Origin: an uncultured Acidocella sp.
Lineage (GTDB): Bacteria > Pseudomonadota > Alphaproteobacteria > Acetobacterales > Acetobacteraceae
DNA: 52,587 bases
Direction of reading: 5' to 3'
NCBI RefSeq assembly: GCF_946222605.1
Contig: NZ_CAMIIE010000024.1
Span: 1 to 52,587 of the forward strand
Numbering within the stretch: the stretch's first letter is position 1; each line of letters starts with the position of its first letter. Both the position numbers and the translations under genes were made by a program. This document shows positions 40,121-47,980 of this stretch, piece by piece. The notes beneath the pieces were generated by a model. That model had not been told where the DNA came from. It saw only the letters and a list, made by a program, of their open reading frames with translations, and ran no database searches.

Positions 40121-41338
40121 ATGCTGTATCAAATCTATCAGGCGCAGTCTGACCTTGTCGATCCCCTTCGCCGGCTGGCGCGTGGGACCAGTTCCTGGCT
40201 GAGCAGCTTCACGCCTGCCAGCCCGTACGGGCTGGTGATGCGCCATTTTAACGCGGCCCTGCAGGTTTTCGGCTATTCCGGCACCACCCATCAGCGGCCC
40301 GATTACGGCATCAAGGAGGTGCAGGTCGGCAACAGCGCGGTGGCGGTGCGCGAGGAGGTTGTATTTTCCACCCCCTTCGCCAATCTTCTGCATTTCAGGA
40401 AGGATAGCGACCGCGCCCAGCCGAAATTGCTGGTGGTCGCCCCGCTTTCCGGCCATTTCCCCACCTTGCTGCGCAACACGATCGAGGTGCTGCTGCGCGA
40501 CCACGATGTCTATGTCACCGACTGGGCGAATGCGCGTGACGTGCCGGTTTCCGCCGGGCGCTTCGGCTTCGACGATTATGTCGAGCACGTGATCAAATTT
40601 CTCGAAAAAATGGGGCCGCGCAGCCATGTCATCGGCGTCTGCCAGCCGACCGTCGCGGTGCTGGCCGCGGTTTCGGTGATGGCGCAGGATAATAACCCCG
40701 CCACGCCGCGCTCGATGACGCTGATGGCCGGCCCCATCGACACTCGCCGCAACCCGACGAAGGTGAATGTGCTGGCGAAAACCAAGCCGATGTCCTGGTT
40801 CGAGGAGAAGATGATCGGCATCGTCCCCTGGCGTTATGCCGGGGCGGGAAGGCGGGTCTATCCCGGCTTCATGCAGCTCACCGCCTTCGTCTCGATGAAT
40901 ATGGACAAGCATATCAGCGCCCATATTCGCCAATACGGCAATCTGGTGAAGGAGGATGACAGCGCCACGGACACGCATCGGCGCTTCTACGATGAATATC
41001 TGGCGGTGATGGATCTGCCGGCGGAGTTTTTCCTTGAAACCGTCGATAAAATTTTCATGCAGCACCAGCTTGCCACAGGCGAGCTGACCTATCGCGGCCG
41101 CAAGGTCGAGCCCTCGGCGATTCGCAAGACCTTCCTGTTCACGGTGGAGGGCGAGCGCGACGATATTTGCGGGCTGGGGCAGACGGCGGCGGCGCTGGAT
41201 CTGTGCAGTTCGCTGAAGCCGATGCTCAAGCGCCATTATGTGCAGACCGGTGTCGGACATTACGGCGTCTTTTCCGGCCGGCGCTGGGAGAATGAGATCT
41301 ATCCGCTGGTCCGCGAAGTGATTCAGTTCTCGGTCTAA
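40121..41338 (+). CDS. phaZ: Intracellular poly(3-hydroxybutyrate) depolymerase
   Basis: This 405-residue protein belongs to the intracellular PhaZ family, which degrades stored PHB granules. Diagnostic blocks are MLYQIYQAQSDLVDPLR, APLSGHFPTLLRNT, the lipase-box-like GVCQPTVAVLAAV with Cys174 in place of Ser, and GVGHYGVFSGRRW with the catalytic His. It is single-domain, without signal peptide, so it acts on intracellular granules. The 124-bp upstream gap ends in a T-rich stretch before the ATG. A long palindromic element begins 5 bp after its stop. Confidence 0.95.
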   Translation: MLYQIYQAQSDLVDPLRRLARGTSSWLSSFTPASPYGLVMRHFNAALQVFGYSGTTHQRPDYGIKEVQVGNSAVAVREEVVFSTPFANLLHFRKDSDRAQPKLLVVAPLSGHFPTLLRNTIEVLLRDHDVYVTDWANARDVPVSAGRFGFDDYVEHVIKFLEKMGPRSHVIGVCQPTVAVLAAVSVMAQDNNPATPRSMTLMAGPIDTRRNPTKVNVLAKTKPMSWFEEKMIGIVPWRYAGAGRRVYPGFMQLTAFVSMNMDKHISAHIRQYGNLVKEDDSATDTHRRFYDEYLAVMDLPAEFFLETVDKIFMQHQLATGELTYRGRKVEPSAIRKTFLFTVEGERDDICGLGQTAAALDLCSSLKPMLKRHYVQTGVGHYGVFSGRRWENEIYPLVREVIQFSV

Positions 41339-41343
41339 GGGAG

Positions 41344-41470
41344 CAAAAGTTTTTTGGTGCCGCTTTTTTTCAAAAAGGGCCGCGAAACGTTTGGGGCTTT
41401 GGCACCGTGTTGCCAAAGCCCCAACGTTTTCGCCGCTTTTTTGAAAAAAAGCGGCACCAAAAAACTTTTA
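41344..41470. repeat. Palindromic element, class I, most complete copy
   Basis: The whole 127-bp element is a near-palindrome. Outer arms AAAAGTTTTTTGGTGCCGC (41345-41363) and their exact inverse (41451-41469) are 19 bp and perfect. The centre is TTGGGGCTTTGGCA / TGCCAAAGCCCCAA (41391-41424, 14 bp). Each half also carries a local hairpin; the right one is GCCGCTTTTTT-GA-AAAAAAGCGGC (41432-41455). It lies between convergent phaZ and the HIT gene. Confidence 0.93.
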
Positions 41471-41474
41471 TAAT

Positions 41475-41840
41475 TTAATCCTTGGGCGCGAGCAGATGTC
41501 CCATCGCCCGTCCGCCAAGGATATGCGCGTGGAAATGCGGCACCATCTGCTGGCTGTCCGGCCCGGCATTGCAGACGATGCGAAACCCGCTCTCATCCAC
41601 CCCGCACAGCTTCGCCACATGCGAAACCGCCCGGTAAAACCCGGTAATCTCCTCTGCCGAGGCACGCGCCCCGAAATCCAGCGCCGACACATAAGCCCCT
41701 TTCGGGATCACCAGCACATGCGTCGGCGCCTGCGGCGAGATGTCCGGGAAGGCCAGCGCGAACTCATCCTCATAGATCACCTTGGCGGGGATCTCCTTGC
41801 GCAGGATTTTCGCGAAGATATTGTTCGGATCATACGCCAT
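41475..41840 (-). CDS. HIT-family protein (histidine triad nucleotide-binding)
   Basis: This 121-residue HIT protein of the HinT type has NNIFAKILRKEIPAKVIYEDEFALAFPDISPQAPTHVLVIPK and the triad HFHAHILGG (102-110). It hydrolyses AMP-linked phosphoramidates. It lies 10 bp after hisE, an arrangement widespread in alphaproteobacteria. The palindromic element follows its stop. Confidence 0.92.
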   Translation of the reverse strand: MAYDPNNIFAKILRKEIPAKVIYEDEFALAFPDISPQAPTHVLVIPKGAYVSALDFGARASAEEITGFYRAVSHVAKLCGVDESGFRIVCNAGPDSQQMVPHFHAHILGGRAMGHLLAPKD

Positions 41841-41850
41841 GCGCGCCTCC

Positions 41851-42303
41851 TTACGGGATCTTCTTGGTGGGAAACCCAGGCAGCGCCTGCTTGCGCGCCG
41901 CCTTTTCGGCGATGCCGCTCATGCCTTCGCGCCGCGTCAGCTCGGTCCAGACCTCTTCCGGGCGCAGTCCCGCATCCACCCACAGCACCATCAGATGATA
42001 GAGCACGTCCGCACTCTCGCCGATCAGCGCGGTGCGGTTGCCGGCCACCGCCTCAATCACGCATTCCACCGCTTCCTCGCCGAATTTCTGCGCCACCTTG
42101 GAGGTGCCGCGCGAGAGCAGGCGGGCGGAATGACTTTCATTCGGGCTGGCATCGGCGCGGCTCAGCACCGTGCCCCAGAGCCGGTCCAGAACCCGCGCAT
42201 CGGCGCCGGCCAGGGCAGGGGGCGGCACGGCGCTCACCTTGCGCTTCGGCGCGGCCTTTTTCTTGGCGGTGGCAACGGGGGCTTTCTCGGTCTTTTTGGC
42301 CAT
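41851..42303 (-). CDS. hisE: Phosphoribosyl-ATP pyrophosphatase
   Basis: This 150-residue protein has the HisE MazG-like domain (about 37-125): VLDRLWGTVLSRADASPNESHSARLLSRGTSKVAQKFGEEAVECVIEAVAGN and ESADVLYHLMVLWVDAGL. It hydrolyses PR-ATP to PR-AMP in histidine synthesis. The N-terminal 30 residues are a Lys/Ala/Pro-rich extension (MAKKTEKAPVATAKKKAAPK) that is unusual for HisE and resembles the tails at 11945 and 13337. A start after the extension is possible but no better ATG is evident. Confidence 0.92.
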   Translation of the reverse strand: MAKKTEKAPVATAKKKAAPKRKVSAVPPPALAGADARVLDRLWGTVLSRADASPNESHSARLLSRGTSKVAQKFGEEAVECVIEAVAGNRTALIGESADVLYHLMVLWVDAGLRPEEVWTELTRREGMSGIAEKAARKQALPGFPTKKIP

Positions 42304-42332
42304 GACTTGCACGCGACTCCTCGGATCGAGCG

Positions 42333-43100
42333 CTATATTGCCCGTGGCAGGCGCACCGGCAAGCCGGCCTCGGCCAAGGCGCCCTTGACCTGCGCCACGG
42401 TGAACTGGCCGAAATGAAACACGCTGGCGGCCAGCAGCCCGGTTGCCCCGGCCTGCGCGCCCTCGACGAAATGCCGGAGTTCGCCCACGCCGCCAGAGGC
42501 CACCACCGGCAACCTCACCGCGCCGCAGACCGCCTTCAGCAGCTCCAGGTCGAAGCCCTTGCCGGTGCCGTCCCGGTCCATCGATGTCAATAAAATTTCA
42601 CCGGCGCCACGGGCTTGCATCTGCCGGGCCCAGTCCAGCACGTCGATCCCGGTGGCGGTGCGCCCGCCATGGGAATAGACCTCCCATTTGCCAGGCCCGC
42701 TCTGCCGCGCATCGATCGCCACCACCACGCACTGGCTGCCGAATTTCTCCGCCGCCTCGTTGATCAACTCCGGGCGGGAAATCGCGGCGGAATTCACCGA
42801 GCATTTATCCGCCCCCGCCAGCAGCAGCCGGCGCATATCGGCCACCTGGCGGATGCCCCCGCCCACGGTCAGCGGCAGAAAGACTTTCTCGGCGGTGCGG
42901 TGCACCACGTCCAGAATGGTGTCGCGATGATCGGAGCTGGCGGTGATGTCCAGAAAGGTCAGCTCATCCGCCCCGGCCTTGTCGTACAAGGCCGCCTGCT
43001 CCACCGGGTCCCCGGCATCGCGCAGCGAGACGAAATTCACCCCCTTCACAACCCGCCCGTCTTTCACATCCAGGCAGGGGATCACGCGCAGCTTCAACAT
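42333..43100 (-). CDS. hisF: Imidazole glycerol phosphate synthase, cyclase subunit
   Basis: This 255-residue TIM barrel starts MLKLRVIPCLDVKDGRVVKGVNFVSLRDAGDPVEQA, which carries the catalytic Asp11. It shows the phosphate-binding loops VGGGIRQVADMRRLL and VASGGVGELRHF. It takes ammonia from HisH and forms IGP plus AICAR. The 5' end overlaps hisA by 7 bp. Confidence 0.96.
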   Translation of the reverse strand: MLKLRVIPCLDVKDGRVVKGVNFVSLRDAGDPVEQAALYDKAGADELTFLDITASSDHRDTILDVVHRTAEKVFLPLTVGGGIRQVADMRRLLLAGADKCSVNSAAISRPELINEAAEKFGSQCVVVAIDARQSGPGKWEVYSHGGRTATGIDVLDWARQMQARGAGEILLTSMDRDGTGKGFDLELLKAVCGAVRLPVVASGGVGELRHFVEGAQAGATGLLAASVFHFGQFTVAQVKGALAEAGLPVRLPRAI

Positions 43101-43825
43101 GCGGCCAGCGCCTCCTTCGGGCTCAGACTGCCATCATAGAGGGCGCGGCCCAGGATGGAACCATCCAGATTCGTCTGGCTGGCCGCGGCTGACTTCAGTG
43201 CGATAATATCCGCCACCGAAGCGACACCGCCGGAGGCAATCACCGGCACACTCACCGCCCGTGCGAGCGCGATGGTCTCGTCCAGATTGAGACCCGTCTT
43301 CATCCCGTCCCGCGCGATATCGGTATAGATGATGGCGGCAATCCCGGCATCCTCGAAACGCCGGGCAAGCTCGGTCGCCGGCAGATCGGAGGTCTCGGCC
43401 CAGCCTTCGGTCGCCACCATGCCGCCCTTGGCGTCGATCCCCACCGCCACCCGGCCGGGAAAGGCCTTCGCCGCCTCGCGCACCAAAGCCGGGTTCTTCG
43501 CCGCCGCCGAGCCGAGAATGACGCGGCTGATGCCGGCCTCCAGCCAGGCCTCGATCCCCGCCATGTCGCGTAACCCGCCGCCCAGCTGCACCGGCACGCT
43601 CACGGATTTCAGAATGCTCTCCACCGCTTCGCGATTCTCGGTCCTGCCGGCGAAGGCGCCGTTGAGGTCCACCACATGCACCCAGCCGAACCCCGCCGCC
43701 TGCCAGGCTGCCGCCTGCGCCCCCGGATCAGTGCCAAACACCGTCGCCTGATCCATCTCGCCGCGCTTGAGCCGGACGCACTGTCCGTCCTTGAGGTCGA
43801 TGGCGGGATAGAGGGTGAGTGTCAT
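43094..43825 (-). CDS. hisA: Phosphoribosylformimino-AICAR isomerase
   Basis: This 243-residue TIM barrel starts MTLTLYPAIDLKDGQCVRLKRG (catalytic Asp near residue 10), with QLGGGLRDMAGIEAWLEAG and ASGGVASVADIIAL as the two phosphate loops and YTDIARDGMKTGLN carrying the second Asp. It isomerises ProFAR to PRFAR. Its start overlaps the GNAT stop by 4 bp, so in this organism it is translationally coupled to a non-his gene. Confidence 0.96.
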   Translation of the reverse strand: MTLTLYPAIDLKDGQCVRLKRGEMDQATVFGTDPGAQAAAWQAAGFGWVHVVDLNGAFAGRTENREAVESILKSVSVPVQLGGGLRDMAGIEAWLEAGISRVILGSAAAKNPALVREAAKAFPGRVAVGIDAKGGMVATEGWAETSDLPATELARRFEDAGIAAIIYTDIARDGMKTGLNLDETIALARAVSVPVIASGGVASVADIIALKSAAASQTNLDGSILGRALYDGSLSPKEALAAC

Positions 43826-44364
43826 TTCAAAGCCTTGTAGAAATAATGCCCCTGGATGATCTGACCCTTGACCCGCGCATAAACCGGATGCGTGCCCCAG
43901 CGCTGATAGCCCTCAGCCTCATAGAGCGCGATGGCGCTGGTCTGGCTGGCCCGGACATCCAGATTGATCACGTGAAAGCCCAGCGCGCGGGCGCGCTCCT
44001 CGGCCTTGCGCAGGATCATCCGCGCCAGCCCATGGCCGCGCGCATAAGGGGCGACGAACAGATGCATCAGCTGCACGGCGAAGCTCTGCGCCTCGTTATT
44101 GCGGGAGGGTTTCTGCAGCTGCGCGGCGCCGTAAATGACGCCATCCATCCGGCCGACGATCAGCTCGCGTTCCGGCACCAACGGCACGCCGCGATAATAT
44201 TGCACCACCGAGGCCGCGGTGGGCGGTTTCACCCAGCCAAAGCCGCCGCCATCGAGCACCGCGGCGGTGGCGGCTTCCGCCAGGGCATGGATATCGGCCT
44301 CGTCGGTGAAGGCCTCGATCCGCTCGGCCGTGATGCTGGTGGGGGCGGGCAGGGTCGTACTCAC
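43822..44364 (-). CDS. GNAT acetyltransferase inserted in the his operon
   Basis: This 180-residue protein has the GNAT acetyl-CoA loop MHLFVAPYARGHGLARMILRKAEERARALG (about 100-130) and the following DVRASQTSAIALYEAEGYQRWG. The GTG start at 44364 is preceded by GAGGCAGG. Longer in-frame readings would translate the palindromic element at 44416-44514 and are rejected. The stop overlaps the hisA start by 4 bp. Substrate unknown; an effect on histidine metabolism is only suggested by position. Confidence 0.85.
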   Translation of the reverse strand: MSTTLPAPTSITAERIEAFTDEADIHALAEAATAAVLDGGGFGWVKPPTAASVVQYYRGVPLVPERELIVGRMDGVIYGAAQLQKPSRNNEAQSFAVQLMHLFVAPYARGHGLARMILRKAEERARALGFHVINLDVRASQTSAIALYEAEGYQRWGTHPVYARVKGQIIQGHYFYKALK

Positions 44365-44415
44365 GCCTGCCTCTTGGCGCGTTCGGGCGGGGTTATCAAG
44401 AGGGGCGGGGGCATC

Positions 44416-44514
44416 GTGGGGGCTTTTTGAAAAAAGCCCCACCCCTGCGGCGCCTTTCCAACTTTGCTTCGCAAAGCCGGAACCTTGGGCGCCTTCGCCC
44501 TCCAAAAACTTTTG
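44416..44514. repeat. Palindromic element, class II, between hisH and the GNAT gene
   Basis: The hairpin GGGGC-TTTTT-GA-AAAAA-GCCCC (44419-44440) is followed by CCCCTGCGGCGCC, the hairpin CTTTGC-TTC-GCAAAG (44462-44476), CCGGAACCTTGGGCGCC, and terminal CCAAAAACTTTTG. It matches 38561-38662 module by module with compensating changes in each arm. The element sits 27 bp after the hisH stop, inside the his transcription unit. Confidence 0.85.
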
Positions 44515-44541
44515 CGACTTAACGCCGGGGGCGTTGCTTGG

Positions 44542-45183
44542 TTACGGGGTCCAGGTGAGGAAATTGCCGAGGATGGTCAGGCCGACATCCTGGCTTTTCT
44601 CGGAATGGAACTGGGTGCCGGCGCGGTTGCCGCTGGCCACCATCGCCACCACCTCCCCGGCATAATCGGTGGTGGCCAGGATCTCATCCGGGCGGCCGCC
44701 GGAGAGCGCGTAGGAATGCACGAAATAGGCATGGTCCCCCGGCTTCAGCCCGTCCAGCAGCTTGTGCGAACCGGGTTCGAAACGCAGCTCGTTCCAGCCC
44801 ATATGCGGCAGGCGTTCACCGCCCACCTGCATTTTGGCGATTTCGCCTTGCACCCAGCCAAAGCCCGGCGTGGCGCCATATTCCAGCCCGCGCTGCGCCA
44901 TCAGCTGCATGCCGACACAGATGCCCAGGAACGGCGCGCCCTGCGCCACCCGCTCCTCCAGCGCATCCTTCAGCCCGGAGATGCTCTCCAGCCCCTTGGC
45001 GCAATCGGGAAACGCGCCCTGGCCGGGCAGCACGATACGATCAGCCCGGCGCACCTCATCCGGTTCGGCGGTGATGACCACCTCCGCATCGAGCCCCCGC
45101 CGCGCCGCCGCCAGCTGCAGCCCCCGCGCCGCCGAGGCGAGATTGCCGCTCTGATAATCGATAACGGCGACGCGCTGGCTCAC
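44542..45183 (-). CDS. hisH: Imidazole glycerol phosphate synthase, glutaminase subunit
   Basis: This 213-residue class I glutamine amidotransferase has IDYQSGNLASAARGLQ at its N-terminus and the nucleophile Cys89 in FLGICVGMQLM. The catalytic His-x-Glu near the C-terminus lies in GTQFHSEKSQDVGLTIL. It supplies ammonia to HisF. Its start overlaps hisB by 4 bp, and it is followed by a repeat element before the GNAT gene and hisA. Confidence 0.96.
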   Translation of the reverse strand: MSQRVAVIDYQSGNLASAARGLQLAAARRGLDAEVVITAEPDEVRRADRIVLPGQGAFPDCAKGLESISGLKDALEERVAQGAPFLGICVGMQLMAQRGLEYGATPGFGWVQGEIAKMQVGGERLPHMGWNELRFEPGSHKLLDGLKPGDHAYFVHSYALSGGRPDEILATTDYAGEVVAMVASGNRAGTQFHSEKSQDVGLTILGNFLTWTP

Positions 45184-45770
45184 AGCGCGCCTTTGGTCGA
45201 GGGGATCTGCCCGGCAATGCGCGGCTCCGGCGCCACCGCGGCGCGCAGCGCCCTGGCCACCGCCTTGAAGCAGGCCTCGGCCACGTGATGGGCATTATGC
45301 CCGGCCAGCTGGCGCACATGCAGGTTGAAAAACCCGTTTCCGGCGAAGGCGCGGAAGAATTCCTCCACCAGCTGGGTATCCATCTCGCCCAGCATCGGCC
45401 GCTCGAAATTCACATTCCAGGCCACGAAGGCGCGGCCGGAGAGGTCGATCACCGCCTCCACCAGCGCCTCATCCATCGGCACGCTGGCGTGACCGAAGCG
45501 CTGGATGCCGCGCTTGTCGCTCAGCGCATTGGCGATGGCCTGGCCCAGCACGATGCCGACATCCTCGACCGTATGGTGCGAATCGATATGCACATCGCCC
45601 TTGGCGATGACGGAGATATCGATCAGCCCGTGCCGGGCGAAGGATTCCAGCATATGGTCGAAAAACCCGACCCCGGTATCGACATCCGCCTTGCCGGTGC
45701 CGTCCAGATTAACGGTGACGACGATGTCGGTTTCGTTGGTCTTGCGGCTCAGAGAATTGATGCGTGACAT
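45180..45770 (-). CDS. hisB: Imidazoleglycerol-phosphate dehydratase
   Basis: This 196-residue single-function dehydratase (no fused phosphatase) has the two metal-binding repeats: GFFDHMLESFARHGLIDISVIAKGDVHIDSHHTVEDVGIVLGQA and LHVRQLAGHNAHHVAEACFKAVARALR. It removes water from imidazoleglycerol phosphate. It is the first gene of the minus-strand his group in this window and is divergent from the efflux gene at 45939. Confidence 0.96.
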   Translation of the reverse strand: MSRINSLSRKTNETDIVVTVNLDGTGKADVDTGVGFFDHMLESFARHGLIDISVIAKGDVHIDSHHTVEDVGIVLGQAIANALSDKRGIQRFGHASVPMDEALVEAVIDLSGRAFVAWNVNFERPMLGEMDTQLVEEFFRAFAGNGFFNLHVRQLAGHNAHHVAEACFKAVARALRAAVAPEPRIAGQIPSTKGAL

Positions 45771-45833
45771 GGCGTTGACCTACACCGGTTCGGTGGCCGG
45801 AAAAAGGCAGAATCATTGCATGGCACGCCCCAT

Positions 45834-45869
45834 GACAGGGCTTGGGACAGGGCTTGGGGCAGGGCTTGG
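45834..45869. repeat. Triple 12-bp tandem repeat upstream of the efflux gene
   Basis: GACAGGGCTTGG is present at 45834-45845 and 45846-45857, and with one change (GGCAGGGCTTGG) at 45858-45869. It lies in the 168-bp intergenic region between hisB and the efflux gene, 70 bp before the start codon. Function is unknown; it could be an iterated regulator site or a slippage tract. Confidence 0.75.
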
Positions 45870-45938
45870 CGAAAACATTACAGCAATGCTGTCGCGCCGC
45901 TTTTCCCGGCCCGCTATTCTCTCTACTCAGGATCGGCC

Positions 45939-47129
45939 ATGAACCGCGCCGTCACCCCAAAATTGCCTTTCCTGCTGGGCGCGATCATCGCCATCGGCCC
46001 GGTCTCCACCGACATGTATCTGCCCGCCTTTCCGCAGCTGGCGCATGACATGCAGGACCAGGCGGCGCCGCAATATTCGCTGGCCGCCTATTTCCTGGGC
46101 CTGGCCGTCGGCCAGATGACGCAGGGCGCGCTTTCGGATCGCCTCGGCAGGCGCGGGCCGCTGCTGGCCGGGCTGGTGCTGTTCATCCTGGCCTCGGCCG
46201 GCTGTGTCATCGCCTGGAACACACCCTCGCTGGTGGTCTTCCGCTTCCTCACCGCGCTGGGCGCCTCCGCCGGGCTGGTGATCCCGCGCGCCATGGTGCG
46301 CGACCTGGCGGATGGCCCGGCGGCGGCGAAGATGCTTTCCAAGCTGATGCTGGCGATGGGTCTGGCGCCGATCTGCGCGCCGATGATCGGCGCCGTCTGC
46401 GTCATGTTCGCCAGCTGGCGCTTCATCTTCGGGCTCTGCACCGCCTATGGCGTCGTCGCGCTGCTCTGCGCCTGGTGGCTGATCCCGGATACGCTGCCGC
46501 CCGCCCGCCGCTCGCGCCTTGGCGTCGGCGCGGTGCTGGTGCGCTATGTCGAGATCTTCCGCGAGCGCGGCTTTCTCACCCATGCGGTCATCAATGCCTG
46601 CGTGGCCGCCTGTCTGTTCGCTTATCTCAGCGGCACCCCGCAGATCTTCGAGGAAAGCTTCCATTGGTCGAGCACCGGATACGCGCTGCTCTTCGGGGTC
46701 AATTCCCTGGCTTATATCGGCTATAGCCAGCTCAACCCGATCCTGGTGACACGCTTCGGCATCGCCCCGGTCATCACGGTGATGATCATCTGGCAGCTGG
46801 TCTGCACGCTGCTGCTGGTGCTGCTTTCGATCCTGCCCTTCGGCGGGCTGCCGCTGGCCGGCGGGCTGCTGCTCACCGAAGGGGCGTTTGGCCTGCTGCT
46901 GCCCTGCTGCATGGTCGGCGCGCTCACCCGCCACCAGAACCATGCCGGCTCGGCTGCGGCGCTGCTCGGCACGCTGCAATATGCCGGCGGCGCGGTGGCG
47001 GGGCTGGGTGTGGGCGTGCTGGCGGATGGCACCGCCCGGCCGATGGCCCTGGTGATGCTCGGCTGCGCTGCAATCGCCGCGCTTGCCGCCACCAAGCGCC
47101 CGCGCTTAAGCTTCGGTCCTGCGGAGTGA
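45939..47129 (+). CDS. Bcr/CflA-type multidrug efflux MFS transporter
   Basis: This 396-residue, 12-helix major facilitator has the Bcr/CflA N-terminus FLLGAIIAIGPVSTDMYLPAFPQLAHDMQ, the loop 2-3 motif GALSDRLGRRGPLLAG and the motif C-like AMVRDLADGPAAAKML region. These drug:proton antiporters sit in the inner membrane. The start at 45939 is preferred to an ATG at 45816 whose reading passes through the tandem repeat. The stop overlaps the next gene region closely. Confidence 0.92.
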   Translation: MNRAVTPKLPFLLGAIIAIGPVSTDMYLPAFPQLAHDMQDQAAPQYSLAAYFLGLAVGQMTQGALSDRLGRRGPLLAGLVLFILASAGCVIAWNTPSLVVFRFLTALGASAGLVIPRAMVRDLADGPAAAKMLSKLMLAMGLAPICAPMIGAVCVMFASWRFIFGLCTAYGVVALLCAWWLIPDTLPPARRSRLGVGAVLVRYVEIFRERGFLTHAVINACVAACLFAYLSGTPQIFEESFHWSSTGYALLFGVNSLAYIGYSQLNPILVTRFGIAPVITVMIIWQLVCTLLLVLLSILPFGGLPLAGGLLLTEGAFGLLLPCCMVGALTRHQNHAGSAAALLGTLQYAGGAVAGLGVGVLADGTARPMALVMLGCAAIAALAATKRPRLSFGPAE

Positions 47130-47134
47130 TTGAT

Positions 47135-47890
47135 ATGCAAACATCGATTCTGGTCGGCATCCCGGCCTGCACGAAACTGATCAACGGCTATATCCAGCAC
47201 GCCACCCCGGCGCGCTACGGCCAGGCGCTGCTGGATGGCGCCGGCGCGATCCCGGTGCTGATCCCGCCCGAGGGCGAGGCGATGCTGCCGCTGCTGGACC
47301 GGGTGGACGGTATCATGTTCAACGGCTCCCCCTCCAATGTGATGCCGACCCGCTACGGCGCCGATTACGACGCCACGCCGGACGCGCACGACCCGGAACG
47401 CGACGCCACCACCCTGCCGCTGATCCGTGCCGCGATCGAGCGTGGCATTCCCATCCTGGGCATCTGCCGGGGCATGCAGGAGCTCAACGTGGCCCTCGGC
47501 GGCACGCTGTTCCAGGAGGTGCACAAGGTGCCCGGCCGTGCCGACCATCGCTCCGGCGACGGCGATAACGAGTTCCGCTTCCGCCTCCAGCACGAGGTCG
47601 CGCTCAGCGGCGAGCTGGCCCGGATTTCGGGGGCAACCTCCATCCAGGTGAACTCCCTGCACGGCCAGGCGATCGACCAGCTCGCCCCCGGCCTGGTGGT
47701 GGAAGCCACGGCACCGGACGGCACCATCGAGGCGGTGCGGGTGGAGGGGGCGAAAGCCTTTGCCCTGGCGGTGCAATGGCATCCGGAATGGGAAGTGACG
47801 CATTTCCCGGACCGTCTGGCGCTGTTCCAGGCCTTCGGTGCCGCGGCCCAAGCTTACGCGGCGCAGCGTTCAGCCCGGCTTGCCGCGTAA
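47135..47890 (+). CDS. Class I glutamine amidotransferase-like peptidase (PuuD family, C26)
   Basis: This 251-residue protein has the amidotransferase nucleophile Cys111 in ILGICRGMQELNVALGG and the catalytic His216/Glu218 in VQWHPEWE. VNSLHGQAIDQLAPGL follows the gamma-glutamyl-GABA hydrolase pattern. It may cleave gamma-glutamyl conjugates, which would pair with the amine-ligating GS-like enzyme at 23352. The ATG at 47135 has GGAG 8 bp upstream; a GTG at 47126 overlapping the efflux stop is the alternative. Closely linked to the MFS gene. Confidence 0.92.
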   Translation: MQTSILVGIPACTKLINGYIQHATPARYGQALLDGAGAIPVLIPPEGEAMLPLLDRVDGIMFNGSPSNVMPTRYGADYDATPDAHDPERDATTLPLIRAAIERGIPILGICRGMQELNVALGGTLFQEVHKVPGRADHRSGDGDNEFRFRLQHEVALSGELARISGATSIQVNSLHGQAIDQLAPGLVVEATAPDGTIEAVRVEGAKAFALAVQWHPEWEVTHFPDRLALFQAFGAAAQAYAAQRSARLAA

Positions 47891-47980
47891 TTTAGTGCAA
47901 CAAGAGGGCCATGCGGGCCGGAGGCGGCTATAAACCCGCCTTAATCGCGCTATATCATCGGCGGTATCAAGGAGGGTCAC

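Noticed and set aside
40121..41338. Loss of the lipase-box Ser in the PHB depolymerase as a broken enzyme
   Set aside because: A Cys at this position is normal for intracellular PhaZ proteins.
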